A stretch of 64,000 bases of DNA from Aliivibrio salmonicida LFI1238 (GTDB lineage Bacteria > Pseudomonadota > Gammaproteobacteria > Enterobacterales > Vibrionaceae): positions 496,001 to 560,000 of the forward strand of contig NC_011313.1 of the NCBI RefSeq assembly GCF_000196495.1, read 5' to 3'. Of the stretch, positions 1-9,172 are shown piece after piece (positions within the stretch are counted from its first letter, which is position 1; every line of letters starts with the position of its first letter). The position numbers and the translations under genes were made by a program. The notes beneath the pieces were generated by a model. That model searched no databases. It was not told where the DNA came from and saw only the letters and a program-made list of their open reading frames with translations.

Positions 1-613
1 CAATGGTTACAAATGGTGTTTCGGTCATATCGACACGAACTAAATCAGCGTCGTCTTTAATTTCCCAATGTTCAATGCCTTTAGGTTCTGAATTTGGTAA
101 ATCATTTTGAGCAAGAGTTACCCACCAAGGCGCGATTTTGTCATCGGTGTCAGTGATCTTATGGGTGATGTCACATAGAAAGCCGTCATCTCCTTTTAAT
201 GGGTGCTGTGTTAACTCAGCAACAACCCAATCACCTTCGTTTAAGGTTTCTGGATTTACACCTTTACGTGTTTTTGCTTTTATTGCATTTTTTAGGCTAG
301 GGTGATCAGGCATTACCTGTAGACGTTTTTTAAACATCTGAATGCGGCCAATAAATCGAGTAACTGATTGTTCAACAAGTTGATCTGGTTCTGCTTGGTC
401 TTTGTCATTTTCAGTACGAATAAGAGCAATGACTCTGTCACCATGCATCACTTTTTTCATTTGTGCTGGTGGAATAAAGACGCTTTTTTTCTTGTCATCT
501 GATTCTAAGAAGCCAAAACCACGGTCGGTTGCTTTAATTGTGCCTTCTTTTTTAGGCAATTTTTCTTGTATTTGCTGCTTCAATTGCGCAAGTAATGGGT
601 TATCTTGAAACAT
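1..613 (-). CDS. rnb: Exoribonuclease II (RNase II), N-terminal part
   Basis: This is the first 204 codons of a gene that runs off the left edge of the window. The protein begins MFQDNPLLAQLKQQ and continues with a cold-shock-like RNA-binding region containing GTIKATDRGFGFLE at about residues 24-37, as expected for the N-terminal OB folds of RNase II. RNase II degrades single-stranded RNA from the 3' end in the cytoplasm. The catalytic RNB domain lies outside the window, so RNase R-like relatives cannot be fully excluded, but the short N-terminus before the cold-shock domain favours RNase II. The gene is divergent from deaD across about 330 bp. Confidence 0.85.
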   Translation of the reverse strand, partial: MFQDNPLLAQLKQQIQEKLPKKEGTIKATDRGFGFLESDDKKKSVFIPPAQMKKVMHGDRVIALIRTENDKDQAEPDQLVEQSVTRFIGRIQMFKKRLQVMPDHPSLKNAIKAKTRKGVNPETLNEGDWVVAELTQHPLKGDDGFLCDITHKITDTDDKIAPWWVTLAQNDLPNSEPKGIEHWEIKDDADLVRVDMTETPFVTI

Positions 614-943
614 GAGCCTTCATAATATAGTTAGAGAAATAACGAGCTAACTTTACTATCGCACTTAATTGATTACTAGAAAACTTGGTTGAAATGTATA
701 AAAAAGAGTGTTTAGCGTACAAAAAACTGCCTAAACGAAGAAAAGAGAGTTAAATTTGTGAACTTGCTCAATTTTTTCTGGTAATTCTTGCAGTATTAGG
801 GCATTATCCGCGCCCTGAGTTAATCATCTTACATACACTTTTGTATTAAGAGATTAACCCGTCCTGTCCCGAGTGCTTGTGTGTGTAATGGAACTTGCTG
901 AGCAAATGGGACCGTTTTTATATGATTAATTATTGGGATCCCA

Positions 944-2869
944 ATGTCAGAAACTATTACTGAATTTCGCCAACTGGCTTTAGAAGAAACTTTATTATCT
1001 GCTCTTGATGAAATGGGCTTTGTTGCTCCAACACCAATTCAAGCAGAATCAATTCCTCTATTATTAGCTGGTCGTGATGCACTTGGTAAAGCACAGACAG
1101 GTACTGGTAAAACAGCTGCTTTCTCTTTGCCTCTTTTAAACAAAATCAACCTTAAGCAACATAACCCACAAGCAATCATCATGGCTCCAACGCGTGAACT
1201 TGCTATTCAGGTTGCTGCTGAAGTTAAGAATCTTGGTCGTAACATCAAGGGTCTTAAAGTTTTAGAAATCTACGGTGGTGCTTCTATCGTTGATCAAATG
1301 CGTGCCCTAAGTCGTGGCGCACACATTGTTGTTGGTACTCCTGGTCGTGTTAAAGATTTACTTAACCGTGACCGTCTAAACCTTGGCGAAGTTCATACGT
1401 TCATCCTTGATGAAGCCGATGAAATGCTAAAAATGGGTTTTGTTGATGATGTGACTTGGATTCTTGAAAAAGCGCCAGAAACAGCTCAACGTATCCTGTT
1501 CTCTGCAACTATGCCACCAATGGTTAAGACAATTGTTGACCGTTACCTACGTGATCCTGCTCGTGTTGATGTTGCTGGTACTAACAATACTGTTGAACAA
1601 GTAACGCAAAACTTCTGGATTGTTAAAGGCGTAGAAAAAGACGAAGCAATGTCTCGTCTACTTGAAACTGAAGAAATTGATGCATCAATCGTATTCGTTC
1701 GTACTCGTCAAGATACAGAGCGTCTAGCTGATTGGTTATCTGCTCGTGGCTTTAAAGCTGCTGCATTGCACGGTGATATTCCTCAGTCTCTACGTGAGCG
1801 TACTGTTGACCATATCAAACGCGGCGTTATCGATATCCTAGTTGCAACAGATGTTGTTGCTCGTGGTCTTGATGTTCCTCGTATTACACACGTATTTAAC
1901 TACGACATCCCATTCGATGTTGAGTCTTACATCCACCGTATCGGCCGTACTGGTCGTGCTGGACGTAAAGGTAAAGCGATTCTTTTAGTTCGCACAAACC
2001 AAATTCGTATGCTTCGTACTATTGAACGTGTAACTAAATCTTCAATGGTAGAAATCGAACTTCCACATCGCGATCAAGTTGCAGAAGCTCGTCTAGCGGT
2101 TCTTGGTGCTGAATTAGCAGCAGATAAAGAATTCGTTGCACTAGAAGCATTCTCTGACTTAATCACTAAGCTTCAGGAAACTCTAGAAGTTGATGCATCA
2201 ACAATTGCTGCAATGCTTCTTAAGCGTCAACAAGGTAAGCGTCCTTTATTCTATAAAGGTCCAGATCCAATGATCGCAGCAGTAGAACGTTCGAAAAATC
2301 GTCGTCCTGAGCGCGGTGATCGTGGTGACCGTCCTGAACGTGGTGACCGTCCTGAACGTGGTGACCGTCCTGACCGTGGCGAACGTCGTCAATACAACAA
2401 TGACGATTTCGATACGTACCAATTAGAAGTTGGTCGTGATCAAGGCGTTCAAGTTAAAGACATCGTAGGTGCTCTAGCTAACGAACTTGGTTTCACTAAA
2501 GGTGCTATCGGTGCAATCAAACTTGCTCCGGGTCACACATACGTACAGCTTCCTAAGAAAATGTCTTCTGACGTTGCAAGCAAGCTTAAGCAATTACGTA
2601 TTCGTCAAAACGAAGTGAAAGCGGTTGTTGTTGAAGGCGTTGACCTAACAATTGATCGTCGTCCTCGTACTGGCGGTGGCGCTGGTGATAGCGCTGGTGC
2701 TGGTGCAGGCCGTGGTGGTTACCGTGGCAATCGCGAAGGCGGTGCTGGTGCAGCTCGTGGTGGCGAACGTCGTTTTGACCGCAACAAAGGTGGCGATCAC
2801 CGTGGTAGTCACCGTGGCGAACGAGCTCCAGGCGCAAGCCGTGCTCCACGCACACCTCGTGAAGACTAA
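944..2869 (+). CDS. deaD: ATP-dependent DEAD-box RNA helicase DeaD/CsdA
   Basis: The 641-residue protein has the complete DEAD-box set: a Q motif (TPIQ near residue 30), Walker A AQTGTGKT near 50, PTRELA, TPGR, DEAD near 157, SAT near 188, ARGLDV and HRIGRTGR near 330. After the helicase core comes an arginine- and glycine-rich linker with tandem RGDRPE units at about residues 457-483, then an RNA-binding domain of the DbpA/CsdA type, and finally an RGG-rich tail. This architecture and length match DeaD, which remodels RNA during ribosome assembly and cold adaptation. A leader of up to about 300 nt precedes the start. That would suit cold-shock control, but no promoter was pinned down. A terminator follows directly. 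Confidence 0.95.
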   Translation: MSETITEFRQLALEETLLSALDEMGFVAPTPIQAESIPLLLAGRDALGKAQTGTGKTAAFSLPLLNKINLKQHNPQAIIMAPTRELAIQVAAEVKNLGRNIKGLKVLEIYGGASIVDQMRALSRGAHIVVGTPGRVKDLLNRDRLNLGEVHTFILDEADEMLKMGFVDDVTWILEKAPETAQRILFSATMPPMVKTIVDRYLRDPARVDVAGTNNTVEQVTQNFWIVKGVEKDEAMSRLLETEEIDASIVFVRTRQDTERLADWLSARGFKAAALHGDIPQSLRERTVDHIKRGVIDILVATDVVARGLDVPRITHVFNYDIPFDVESYIHRIGRTGRAGRKGKAILLVRTNQIRMLRTIERVTKSSMVEIELPHRDQVAEARLAVLGAELAADKEFVALEAFSDLITKLQETLEVDASTIAAMLLKRQQGKRPLFYKGPDPMIAAVERSKNRRPERGDRGDRPERGDRPERGDRPDRGERRQYNNDDFDTYQLEVGRDQGVQVKDIVGALANELGFTKGAIGAIKLAPGHTYVQLPKKMSSDVASKLKQLRIRQNEVKAVVVEGVDLTIDRRPRTGGGAGDSAGAGAGRGGYRGNREGGAGAARGGERRFDRNKGGDHRGSHRGERAPGASRAPRTPRED

Positions 2870-2890
2870 TTAATAAGATTTAATAATAAA

Positions 2891-2918
2891 AACCGAGCTC
2901 ATGTAGCTCGGTTTTTTT
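2891..2918 (+). terminator. Intrinsic terminator of deaD
   Basis: A stem of AACCGAGCT and AGCTCGGTT closes a short loop and is followed by a run of seven T. It begins 21 bp after the deaD stop codon. Confidence 0.9.
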
Positions 2919-3163
2919 ATGCCTGTAACTTTGATTTTTGAACAACCTATTTATAAATGCCCTTTTTGAATTCATTAATCGTAAATATAATTTTATGCAT
3001 TATGTAAGCGACCTAATAAAATTTAGGTTTTTATGTGGTTCTATCGATAGATTTTTATTTATATGTTTTCGTTTTTACTTAATAGTGGTATTTTCTTGGA
3101 AATAGCGGTGCTGAACATTATCACCACTGCGAGTACTATTTTTATTAGTGAATGGAAAATAAA

Positions 3164-3688
3164 ATGGATAATGAAATCCGACTGCGCGCTCTTGAACAAA
3201 CTGATCTTCGATTTATTCATCAGTTAAATAACAACAGGTCGATTATGTCCTATTGGTTCGAAGAGCCTTATGAATCTTATTATGAACTTGAAGATTTATT
3301 TCGTAAGCATATTCATGACAGTAACGAACGTCGCTTCATTGCTGAAAATAAAGATCAACAATCGATTGGACTTGTAGAACTGGTTGAGATCAATTCAATA
3401 CACCGTAATGCTGAGTTCCAAATTATTATCGCTCCGGATTTTCAAGGTTGTGGTTATGCGAGAGCTTTGATTCATAAAGCGCTTAATTATGCATTTACGA
3501 TTCTAAATCTTCATAAAGTGTATTTGCATGTTGCTGTTAATAATGAGAAAGCGATTCATTTATATGAAAAATGTGGTTTTCTTGAAGAAGGCCATTTAAT
3601 CAAAGAAATTTTTGTTAATGGAGAATATTGCGATGTTAAGCGTATGTATATTCTTCAAGAATTCTATTTATCAAATCGCGATAAATAA
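3164..3688 (+). CDS. speG: Spermidine N1-acetyltransferase
   Basis: This GNAT-fold acetyltransferase transfers acetyl from acetyl-CoA to spermidine or spermine and so limits polyamine toxicity in the cytoplasm. The sequence shows LRALEQTDLRFIHQLNNN at the N-terminus, the SpeG signature YWFEEPYES near residue 26, the acetyl-CoA loop region QGCGYAR near residue 95, and VKRMYIL near the C-terminus. It closely resembles what I recall of V. cholerae SpeG. An upstream in-frame ATG at 3152 exists, but the start at 3164 fits the family N-terminus and has a GGA 7 nt before it, giving 174 residues. Confidence in the family is high and in the exact start moderate. Confidence 0.93.
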   Translation: MDNEIRLRALEQTDLRFIHQLNNNRSIMSYWFEEPYESYYELEDLFRKHIHDSNERRFIAENKDQQSIGLVELVEINSIHRNAEFQIIIAPDFQGCGYARALIHKALNYAFTILNLHKVYLHVAVNNEKAIHLYEKCGFLEEGHLIKEIFVNGEYCDVKRMYILQEFYLSNRDK

Positions 3689-3695
3689 ATGAAAT

Positions 3696-3720
3696 AAGCC
3701 GAAGTTCATCTTCGGCTTTT
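3696..3720 (+). terminator. Intrinsic terminator of speG
   Basis: The stem AAGCCGAAG / CTTCGGCTT with a 5-nt loop is followed by TTTT, 8 bp after the speG stop codon. Confidence 0.85.
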
Positions 3721-3776
3721 ATCGACAAGAAATAAGTACTCATTACGTTATTATTGATTTTATTGGCGTTTAATTG

Positions 3777-3887
3777 TTATTGCTCTTTTGGTTGACTAAC
3801 AAGAAAGCCACAAGTAATAGCAGCAATGGTTTGCTTTTGTTTGTTATGAATAAACGATATCGCCGATGACTTAAGTATAGATCTCAT
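3777..3887 (-). CDS. Possible 36-residue small protein
   Basis: This ORF lies in the otherwise empty 3723-4089 interval. It starts with ATG preceded by AGAGGTAAT, a good ribosome binding site, and encodes MRSILKSSAISF at the N-terminus with a short apolar run (TIAAITCGFLV) near the end. I do not recognise it. The upstream bases are AT-rich and no terminator follows. It could be a real small protein, the tail remnant of a decayed gene, or chance. The rest of the interval shows only likely promoter DNA for the next gene. Confidence 0.25.
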   Translation of the reverse strand: MRSILKSSAISFIHNKQKQTIAAITCGFLVSQPKEQ

Positions 3888-4089
3888 ATTACCTCTTACT
3901 TTTCTGATGAGGACACCTCAAAATCCAGTAAGTCGTATTCTTCATTGGGAGTGTATTCGAACTATTAATAATTATAATCCGATAGGTTAGCGGTGATTAG
4001 CTAAAATCGACTTCTTAGTTTGTTTTTTATTTGCTATCCTCATGTAATAAACCATTATTATTTACACATATATTTAGGGATAGAAAGAG

Positions 4090-4770
4090 ATGCCAGCGTT
4101 ATCAGTTTTATTGATGGATAGCTTTAACTACTTCAAAACGCATTTTGTTGCCTTTTGTATTCTCGTTTTGCCTTTTGCATTACTGACGAATGGCATCGCT
4201 TTAAGTTTTACTGAAGACGATGGGTCAGGTAAATTTTTACTTTATATGCTATTTATTCTGACTATTTATCCTTTCTATAAAGGGGCAATATTGGCTTATA
4301 TTGCGTATTCGTTTGATGGTCGTCGAGTACCGTTCTCACAGTTGTATCAGATACCAGCAAAAACATGGTTCTCTTTTGTTCTCATGAATATGATTTTAGG
4401 TGCTGCAGTGTTAATGGGCTTTATCGCATTAATCTTGCCTGGACTGTATTTGATGGCACGTTTTTCATTCACTGAAATTTATTGTGTATTATATAAAGAA
4501 AAGGCCATTGATTCGATTAAGCTCGGTTGGCATGAGACAAAAGACAACTATTGGATTCTGTTTAAAGGGTTAGTGATTATCTTTGGTTTTACAACAGGCT
4601 TAATGTGGGCGGTTGAATATGGTTTTGCATTAATTGGTTTGAAATCTACAGCGCTCTCTTTCGTTTTTTCTGTATGTGAAGTCGTCTTATCAATGATGAA
4701 TACTATTTTTATCTTTAGAGTATTTACTGTTAATACAAAGAAACTCGATGAAATCCAAGCCATTGAATAA
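4090..4770 (+). CDS. YciC-like (UPF0259-type) inner-membrane protein
   Basis: The 226-residue protein is strongly hydrophobic with about five or six predicted membrane segments, for example FVAFCILVLPFALLTNGIAL near residue 20 and VLMGFIALILPGLYLMARF near residue 115. The conserved-looking core PGLYLMARFSF followed by a segment with LGWHETKDNYW fits the YciC/UPF0259 family of uncharacterised membrane proteins. Function is unknown. It is a single-gene unit with its own terminator. The call is based on overall pattern and length, not on a catalytic motif. Confidence 0.65.
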   Translation: MPALSVLLMDSFNYFKTHFVAFCILVLPFALLTNGIALSFTEDDGSGKFLLYMLFILTIYPFYKGAILAYIAYSFDGRRVPFSQLYQIPAKTWFSFVLMNMILGAAVLMGFIALILPGLYLMARFSFTEIYCVLYKEKAIDSIKLGWHETKDNYWILFKGLVIIFGFTTGLMWAVEYGFALIGLKSTALSFVFSVCEVVLSMMNTIFIFRVFTVNTKKLDEIQAIE

Positions 4771-4799
4771 TAAATAGTAATGTCAATAAAGAACCATTT

Positions 4800-4833
4800 A
4801 AAACAGTCACTTTAATCGAGTGACTGTTTTTTT
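4800..4833 (+). terminator. Intrinsic terminator after the YciC-like gene
   Basis: The perfect stem AAACAGTCACT / AGTGACTGTTT with a 7-nt loop is followed by TTTT. It lies about 30 bp after the stop codon. Confidence 0.9.
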
Positions 4834-5097
4834 ATGCGTTTTAAATAGTGAGACAGCTGTTGCAAAATTGTTAATGTAACTTTGACCGCATAAATAAGGT
4901 AATGCGATGATATTTTTTATACCTACTATTTAAGGTAAGGAATTTGAATGTTGCTGAGTTAGCATTGGCCCGTCTAAAAAAGCCAATTTCACCATCGCTG
5001 TTTTTTTAAAAGGTATCGAAAATATAATTATCGGGGATTTTATAACTGTTTTAGCCCTATTTCATGAGTTTTAGATACACTTATCCTACAAACCTTA

Positions 5098-6291
5098 TTA
5101 TGCTGCCCTCAATTCTGACTGAACTATCGCATGGGTGACTAAATCATTGACCGAATTTCCGACTCGGAAATTCGTAAACACCAGACGACTTTCACATAAA
5201 ATACATTCGTACGGATCTACTTTTACATATCCTTTTAACATTGCGGCATACCCTGGCATTTTCGGCTCAGCTTCTATTGTCATACCTAAAGCTGCATAAA
5301 CTCTAGGCAGAGCTTCTCCACGACGACGCATTGATAAAAAACCGTAGTATCGGATCATCTTGAAATGTTTATCAGGATAGTGCTCTACTATCCGTCTTAT
5401 CATCTCTTCTGGTGATAATGTTAGGCTGTCTGTTGTTCCTGTTCGATGGTCTAAATAATTAAACGTTATCATTCCGCCTTTGGCGTAATGACTTAAACGT
5501 GACGCTGAAATTGGGGGCCGTTTTAAATACCGACCAAGATAGTTCATCGTCGGTTTTACATTATTTGTCTTTTTAGCAAAATGAAGCTTCCAACGACGAT
5601 TATATTGACTGCTTAAAAAGCGTGACCAATCCGTTTTATTACGGATATAGGGGCATTCTTCGCTTGATAAATCAAGCTCATAATAAGCCTTACCCAATAA
5701 ACTGACGATAGCCGCTCTCCAACAAGGCTCTGTCGTTTTCATTTGGAAGTAAATGGGTTTCCATAAACCGGTACGTTCACAAATTCCCCCACGAGTGACC
5801 GATAAATGTAAGTGCGTATTCCAATTCAGTTTTCGACCGTAAGTATGAAGAGCACAAAAGATACCGACATCTATTCCTTTATCTTTTGCCCATCCCAGCA
5901 GAATGTTTGCAGCACATTTGAATAATTTATTTAACAGCCAACGGTTATGACGAAAGATAGGCCATAGCGTGTTTGGAAGGGTAAAGGTGATGTGTTGATA
6001 TTCGCATTCAGGGAAGACATGTTGTTGCTTTTGTATCCATCGCTCTGTGGCTTTCATGCCACAGCTACTGCACGCTCGAGATTTACAGGTTTGGTGAATA
6101 TATTTGATATGGGTACAGTCAGGGTTGCAACAATGATATTCGCGAGAGCCAAAAGCCGCTGTCCCACAGGACAGCATCTTTGTGACATTTTCAATCACGA
6201 CCGCTCTTAGGTTAGCTTTGTTATTATGAAGAAATTTAAGCCAGTTATTTTGACTATTAAATAATTGTTTCAGGGGTTTATATGCGTGCAT
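5098..6291 (-). CDS. IS91-family transposase (HUH, Y2)
   Basis: The 397-residue protein has an N-terminal cysteine-rich zinc-binding region (CCNPDC and CKSRACSSCG, residues 53-79), the HUH nickase motif in NTHLHLSV near residue 160, and two tyrosines four residues apart in YLGRYLKRP near residue 250. This is the arrangement of IS91/IS801 rolling-circle transposases. These cleave one strand at the element origin and move by single-strand transfer. The ORF looks intact. Only about 25 bp separate the predicted element end from the downstream chemoreceptor start. Confidence 0.93.
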   Translation of the reverse strand: MHAYKPLKQLFNSQNNWLKFLHNNKANLRAVVIENVTKMLSCGTAAFGSREYHCCNPDCTHIKYIHQTCKSRACSSCGMKATERWIQKQQHVFPECEYQHITFTLPNTLWPIFRHNRWLLNKLFKCAANILLGWAKDKGIDVGIFCALHTYGRKLNWNTHLHLSVTRGGICERTGLWKPIYFQMKTTEPCWRAAIVSLLGKAYYELDLSSEECPYIRNKTDWSRFLSSQYNRRWKLHFAKKTNNVKPTMNYLGRYLKRPPISASRLSHYAKGGMITFNYLDHRTGTTDSLTLSPEEMIRRIVEHYPDKHFKMIRYYGFLSMRRRGEALPRVYAALGMTIEAEPKMPGYAAMLKGYVKVDPYECILCESRLVFTNFRVGNSVNDLVTHAIVQSELRAA

Positions 6292-6370
6292 GGCGATAGG
6301 ATAAACGATTTATTGGCAACAATGGAAGAGGTTGAGTCCTTTTGATTTGCGCCGTAGGCGCCTATTGTTC
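5098..6370 (-). mobile_element. IS91-family-like insertion element (outer ends not resolved)
   Basis: The element is defined by its HUH/Y2 transposase gene. Upstream of that gene, at 6349-6361, is a compact GC-rich hairpin (GCGCC-gta-GGCGC) followed closely by the tetranucleotide GTTC at 6367-6370. Such a terminal hairpin next to GTTC is typical of IS91-like rolling-circle elements. The opposite end lies somewhere in 4835-5097 and I could not place it. IS91 elements do not make target duplications, so flank comparison does not help. The element ends only about 25 bp before the start of the following chemoreceptor gene. Confidence 0.7.
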
Positions 6371-6394
6371 AATTGCTGTATATAGGAAATATTA

Positions 6395-8250
6395 ATGAAG
6401 TTTAGACATAAAATAATCGCGGCATTTTCGCTGATAATGACAGGAACCCTCGCTGTTTTAAGTACTGTTCAATACATCAATATGAAACAAGAAGTAGAGA
6501 GTCAGGTTGAATCCAGTATTTTAGAAATTGTAAATGGGGTGCGCAATACGGTTAGTTCTGAACTTTCAGGTAAGACATTACTAGCAGAGTATGCCACTCG
6601 AATGATAGAGAGTGATTCGAGTGAGACAGGTATTGAGAAGGTATTAAATCAGCCGCAAATGAAACAAGCGTTTATTTTAGCAGGAATTGGATTTGAAGAT
6701 GGTCGTGACTTTATGAGTAATGATCCATCGTGGAAACCTGTGAATTATGATCCTAAAACGCGTAGTTGGTATAAAGCGGCAAAGCAGCAAGGAAAAACCA
6801 TTATCACGGCTCCTTATGAAGACGCGGCAACGGGGCAAATATTGGTTTCAGTTGGAACGCCAGTAAAAGAAAATGGCGTTTTTTCTGGTGCAATATTTTT
6901 TGATTTAAGTTTAGGTTCGTTAGCTGAGTTAGTTAATCAGGTAGCGTTGTTTGATGCTGGTTATTTATTTATCGTTGATAACGATGGAACGGTCATTGCG
7001 CATCCTAACCGTAAATTTAATGGCAAAGGCATGTCATCGTTCTTACCAAAAGTGAGTCTTCGTGAAGGAATACAAAAAATAGAAATAGAGGGAATTCCTT
7101 ACAATATCGATTTTACGCCGATTCAAGGGCAAAATTGGTCTGTTGGTGTTGTTCTGAACCAAAATAAAGTATTTGAATACGTGAATGAATTACGAAATAG
7201 TTCGGTGATTTACTCTGTGATTGCGATTATTTTATCTATTCTGTTGATGCTTGTATTTATAACAAAATTGATTCGTCCTATTCAGGATTTAAATAAAGCG
7301 ATTCAAAATGTCAGTTCAGGCGACGCGGATTTGACTCAGCGTCTTGATACAAAGATAGATGCAGAATTTGCGCCTTTAGCGGAAGGGTTTAATCAATTTG
7401 TTATTAATTTACAAACTCAGGTGACAGAAACAAAACAATTAAGCCATCAGTTAATGCAAAGTACAGAGCAAATTTCAGCAGGGGCGCAAGAGTCGTCTAA
7501 TGCGATGAATACACAGATGATGGAGCTTGAACAACTGGCTACGGCAATGAATGAAATGGCTGCAACGTCGGTTGATGTCGCCAATAATGTACAGAGTGCT
7601 GCAGAATTTGCTAAACAGGCTGATATCGCGACAGAGCATGGCATGAGTGTCGTTGGACAAACTACTGAAGCCATTCATGGGCTATCAATCAAGCGGTAGT
7701 TGAGGTTGAGAGCTTAGAGAAAGCAACGGATAGCATTGGTACTATCTTACGAGTGATTAATGATATTGCGGAACAAACCAATTTATTAGCATTGAATGCG
7801 GCGATAGAATCAGCACGAGCGGGTGAGGCAGGACGTGGTTTTGCGGTTGTGGCAGATGAAGTCAGAACGCTTGCAAAGCGCACACAGCAATCAACCACTG
7901 AAATAGCGACAATGATTGAGCAATTACAATCAGGGGCGTCTAGAGTGTCTTCTGCGATGTCGAGCAGTCAAGATAGTGCAGAGTCAACTGTTGAAACTGC
8001 GAAGCAGACAGCAAATGCATTAGGAAAGATCAGAGAAACAATACAACTGATCAATGACATGAATATTCACATCGCATCCGCAGCAGAAGAGCAAAGCCAT
8101 GTTGCAGAAGAGATGAATGGTAAAACGGTGAACATTAAAGATCTCTCGATTGTTGTGCATGACGCTTCTAAAAACGCAGGAACAGCGATTAATGAACAGG
8201 TAGAACTCGTAAACAACCAAGAAAAAATCATGGATAAATTTACGGTATAA
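6395..8250 (+). pseudogene. Methyl-accepting chemotaxis protein broken by a frameshift
   Basis: Two ORFs in different frames together make one chemoreceptor of about 618 residues. The first part (6395-7699) has an N-terminal membrane segment, a periplasmic dCACHE domain (YDPKTRSWYKAAK near residue 120), a second membrane segment near residue 275, a HAMP domain and the start of the signalling helices. It ends at a TAG shortly after TTEAIHG. The second part resumes near 7686 with INQAVVEVESLEKA and carries the conserved hairpin tip EQTNLLALNAAIESARAGE at about nt 7770-7826. The shift lies near 7680-7700. It would remove the signalling tip unless it is a sequencing error or is bypassed. An IS91-like element ends just upstream, so the original promoter is probably also separated from the gene. 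Confidence 0.88.
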
Positions 8251-8276
8251 CATTAAATGTTGATTATGGTGTAGAT

Positions 8277-8305
8277 AAAAGCTCAGGTTAGCCCTGAGCT
8301 TTTTC
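8277..8305. terminator. Bidirectional terminator between chemoreceptor and ABC transporter
   Basis: The stem AAGCTCAGG / CCTGAGCTT has a short loop, with A/T tracts on both sides, so it can end transcription from either strand. On the minus strand the TAA stop codon of the ABC permease (8288-8290) sits in the loop, so the last permease codons form one arm of the hairpin. Confidence 0.85.
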
Positions 8306-9172
8306 TGTTGTTGATTCCCAATACGAGAACAGGCGAGATAAGCTAAAACAAAGAATGAAATAACAGAGAGCAACCACGGTCCAAATTTCAAAGATCATTC
8401 CGCTTGAGTTCGCAATTTCAGTACCAACAAAGGTTAATTCTTGTATCGATATTAGGGATATAATAGAAGAGTCTTTCACTAACGAAATACACTGACCTGC
8501 AAGAGGAGGGATGATCACTTTAAACACTTGGGGTGCAATAATATAGCGATAACGATGCCAAGTTGATAAGCCTAAACTTCTTGCTGCCTCATGCTGTCCT
8601 TTTGGTATTGCGTCTAATCCTGAACGAACCACTTCGCCGATATAAGCAGCAGAGATCATTCCAATACAAAGTACCCCTGAGATTAGATTTTCCCATAAAG
8701 ACGCAGGGCCGAATAGAACGGACTGAAGTGGGTTAATATTGCCACTGTGCTCTCGTAATAGATGCTCTAAACCAAATAAAGGCACAAGTTGATTAGCAAT
8801 AAAAAAGTAAAAGATGAAAATAAAAACAAGGGGAGGAATATTTCGAATCAGTTGTATATAACTGTTCGAAAGGGCACGAATAAATGTGATGTTAGAGCGA
8901 CGGCCCAATCCCAATAAAGTACCAAACAACACAGCAAAGATCATTCCCAAAAACGTTAAACGTAATGTGGAAATTATCCCATCAAAAAAATAAGGCAGAG
9001 AGCCATCAGATTTACTGGTAAAGAGTAAAGAAATGGCTTTGGACCATTGCCAATGGTAGGTCAATGATCCACTGTCTTTGAGAAATAACCATGAGACACT
9101 ACCAGCAACAATGGCCAGTAGTATCCAATCTAATCGATTTAGTGAAAAATGTTTACTTTGCTGCATTGGCAT
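8288..9172 (-). CDS. Polar amino acid ABC transporter permease (second permease)
   Basis: This HisM/GlnP-type inner-membrane permease has about five membrane segments and the ATPase-coupling loop GLDAIPKGQHEAARSLGLS, whose EAA-G pattern contacts the ATP-binding subunit. An in-frame start exists at 9196, but the ATG at 9172 forms a TAATG overlap with the stop of the upstream binding-protein gene. This suggests translational coupling and gives 294 residues. The long first hydrophobic region and insert before the transport domain are usual for this subfamily. It is the last gene of the four-gene operon and ends inside the terminator hairpin. Confidence 0.88.
   Translation of the reverse strand: MPMQQSKHFSLNRLDWILLAIVAGSVSWLFLKDSGSLTYHWQWSKAISLLFTSKSDGSLPYFFDGIISTLRLTFLGMIFAVLFGTLLGLGRRSNITFIRALSNSYIQLIRNIPPLVFIFIFYFFIANQLVPLFGLEHLLREHSGNINPLQSVLFGPASLWENLISGVLCIGMISAAYIGEVVRSGLDAIPKGQHEAARSLGLSTWHRYRYIIAPQVFKVIIPPLAGQCISLVKDSSIISLISIQELTFVGTEIANSSGMIFEIWTVVALCYFILCFSLSRLFSYWESTTEKAQG

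Noticed and set aside
2312..2390. Short tandem repeats as a possible CRISPR or mobile repeat
   Set aside because: They are in-frame codons for RGDRPE units of DeaD, without unique spacers.
2586..2873. Open frames on both strands inside the 3' end of deaD
   Set aside because: They are shadows of the RGG-repeat coding sequence; their proteins are low-complexity and lack ribosome binding sites.
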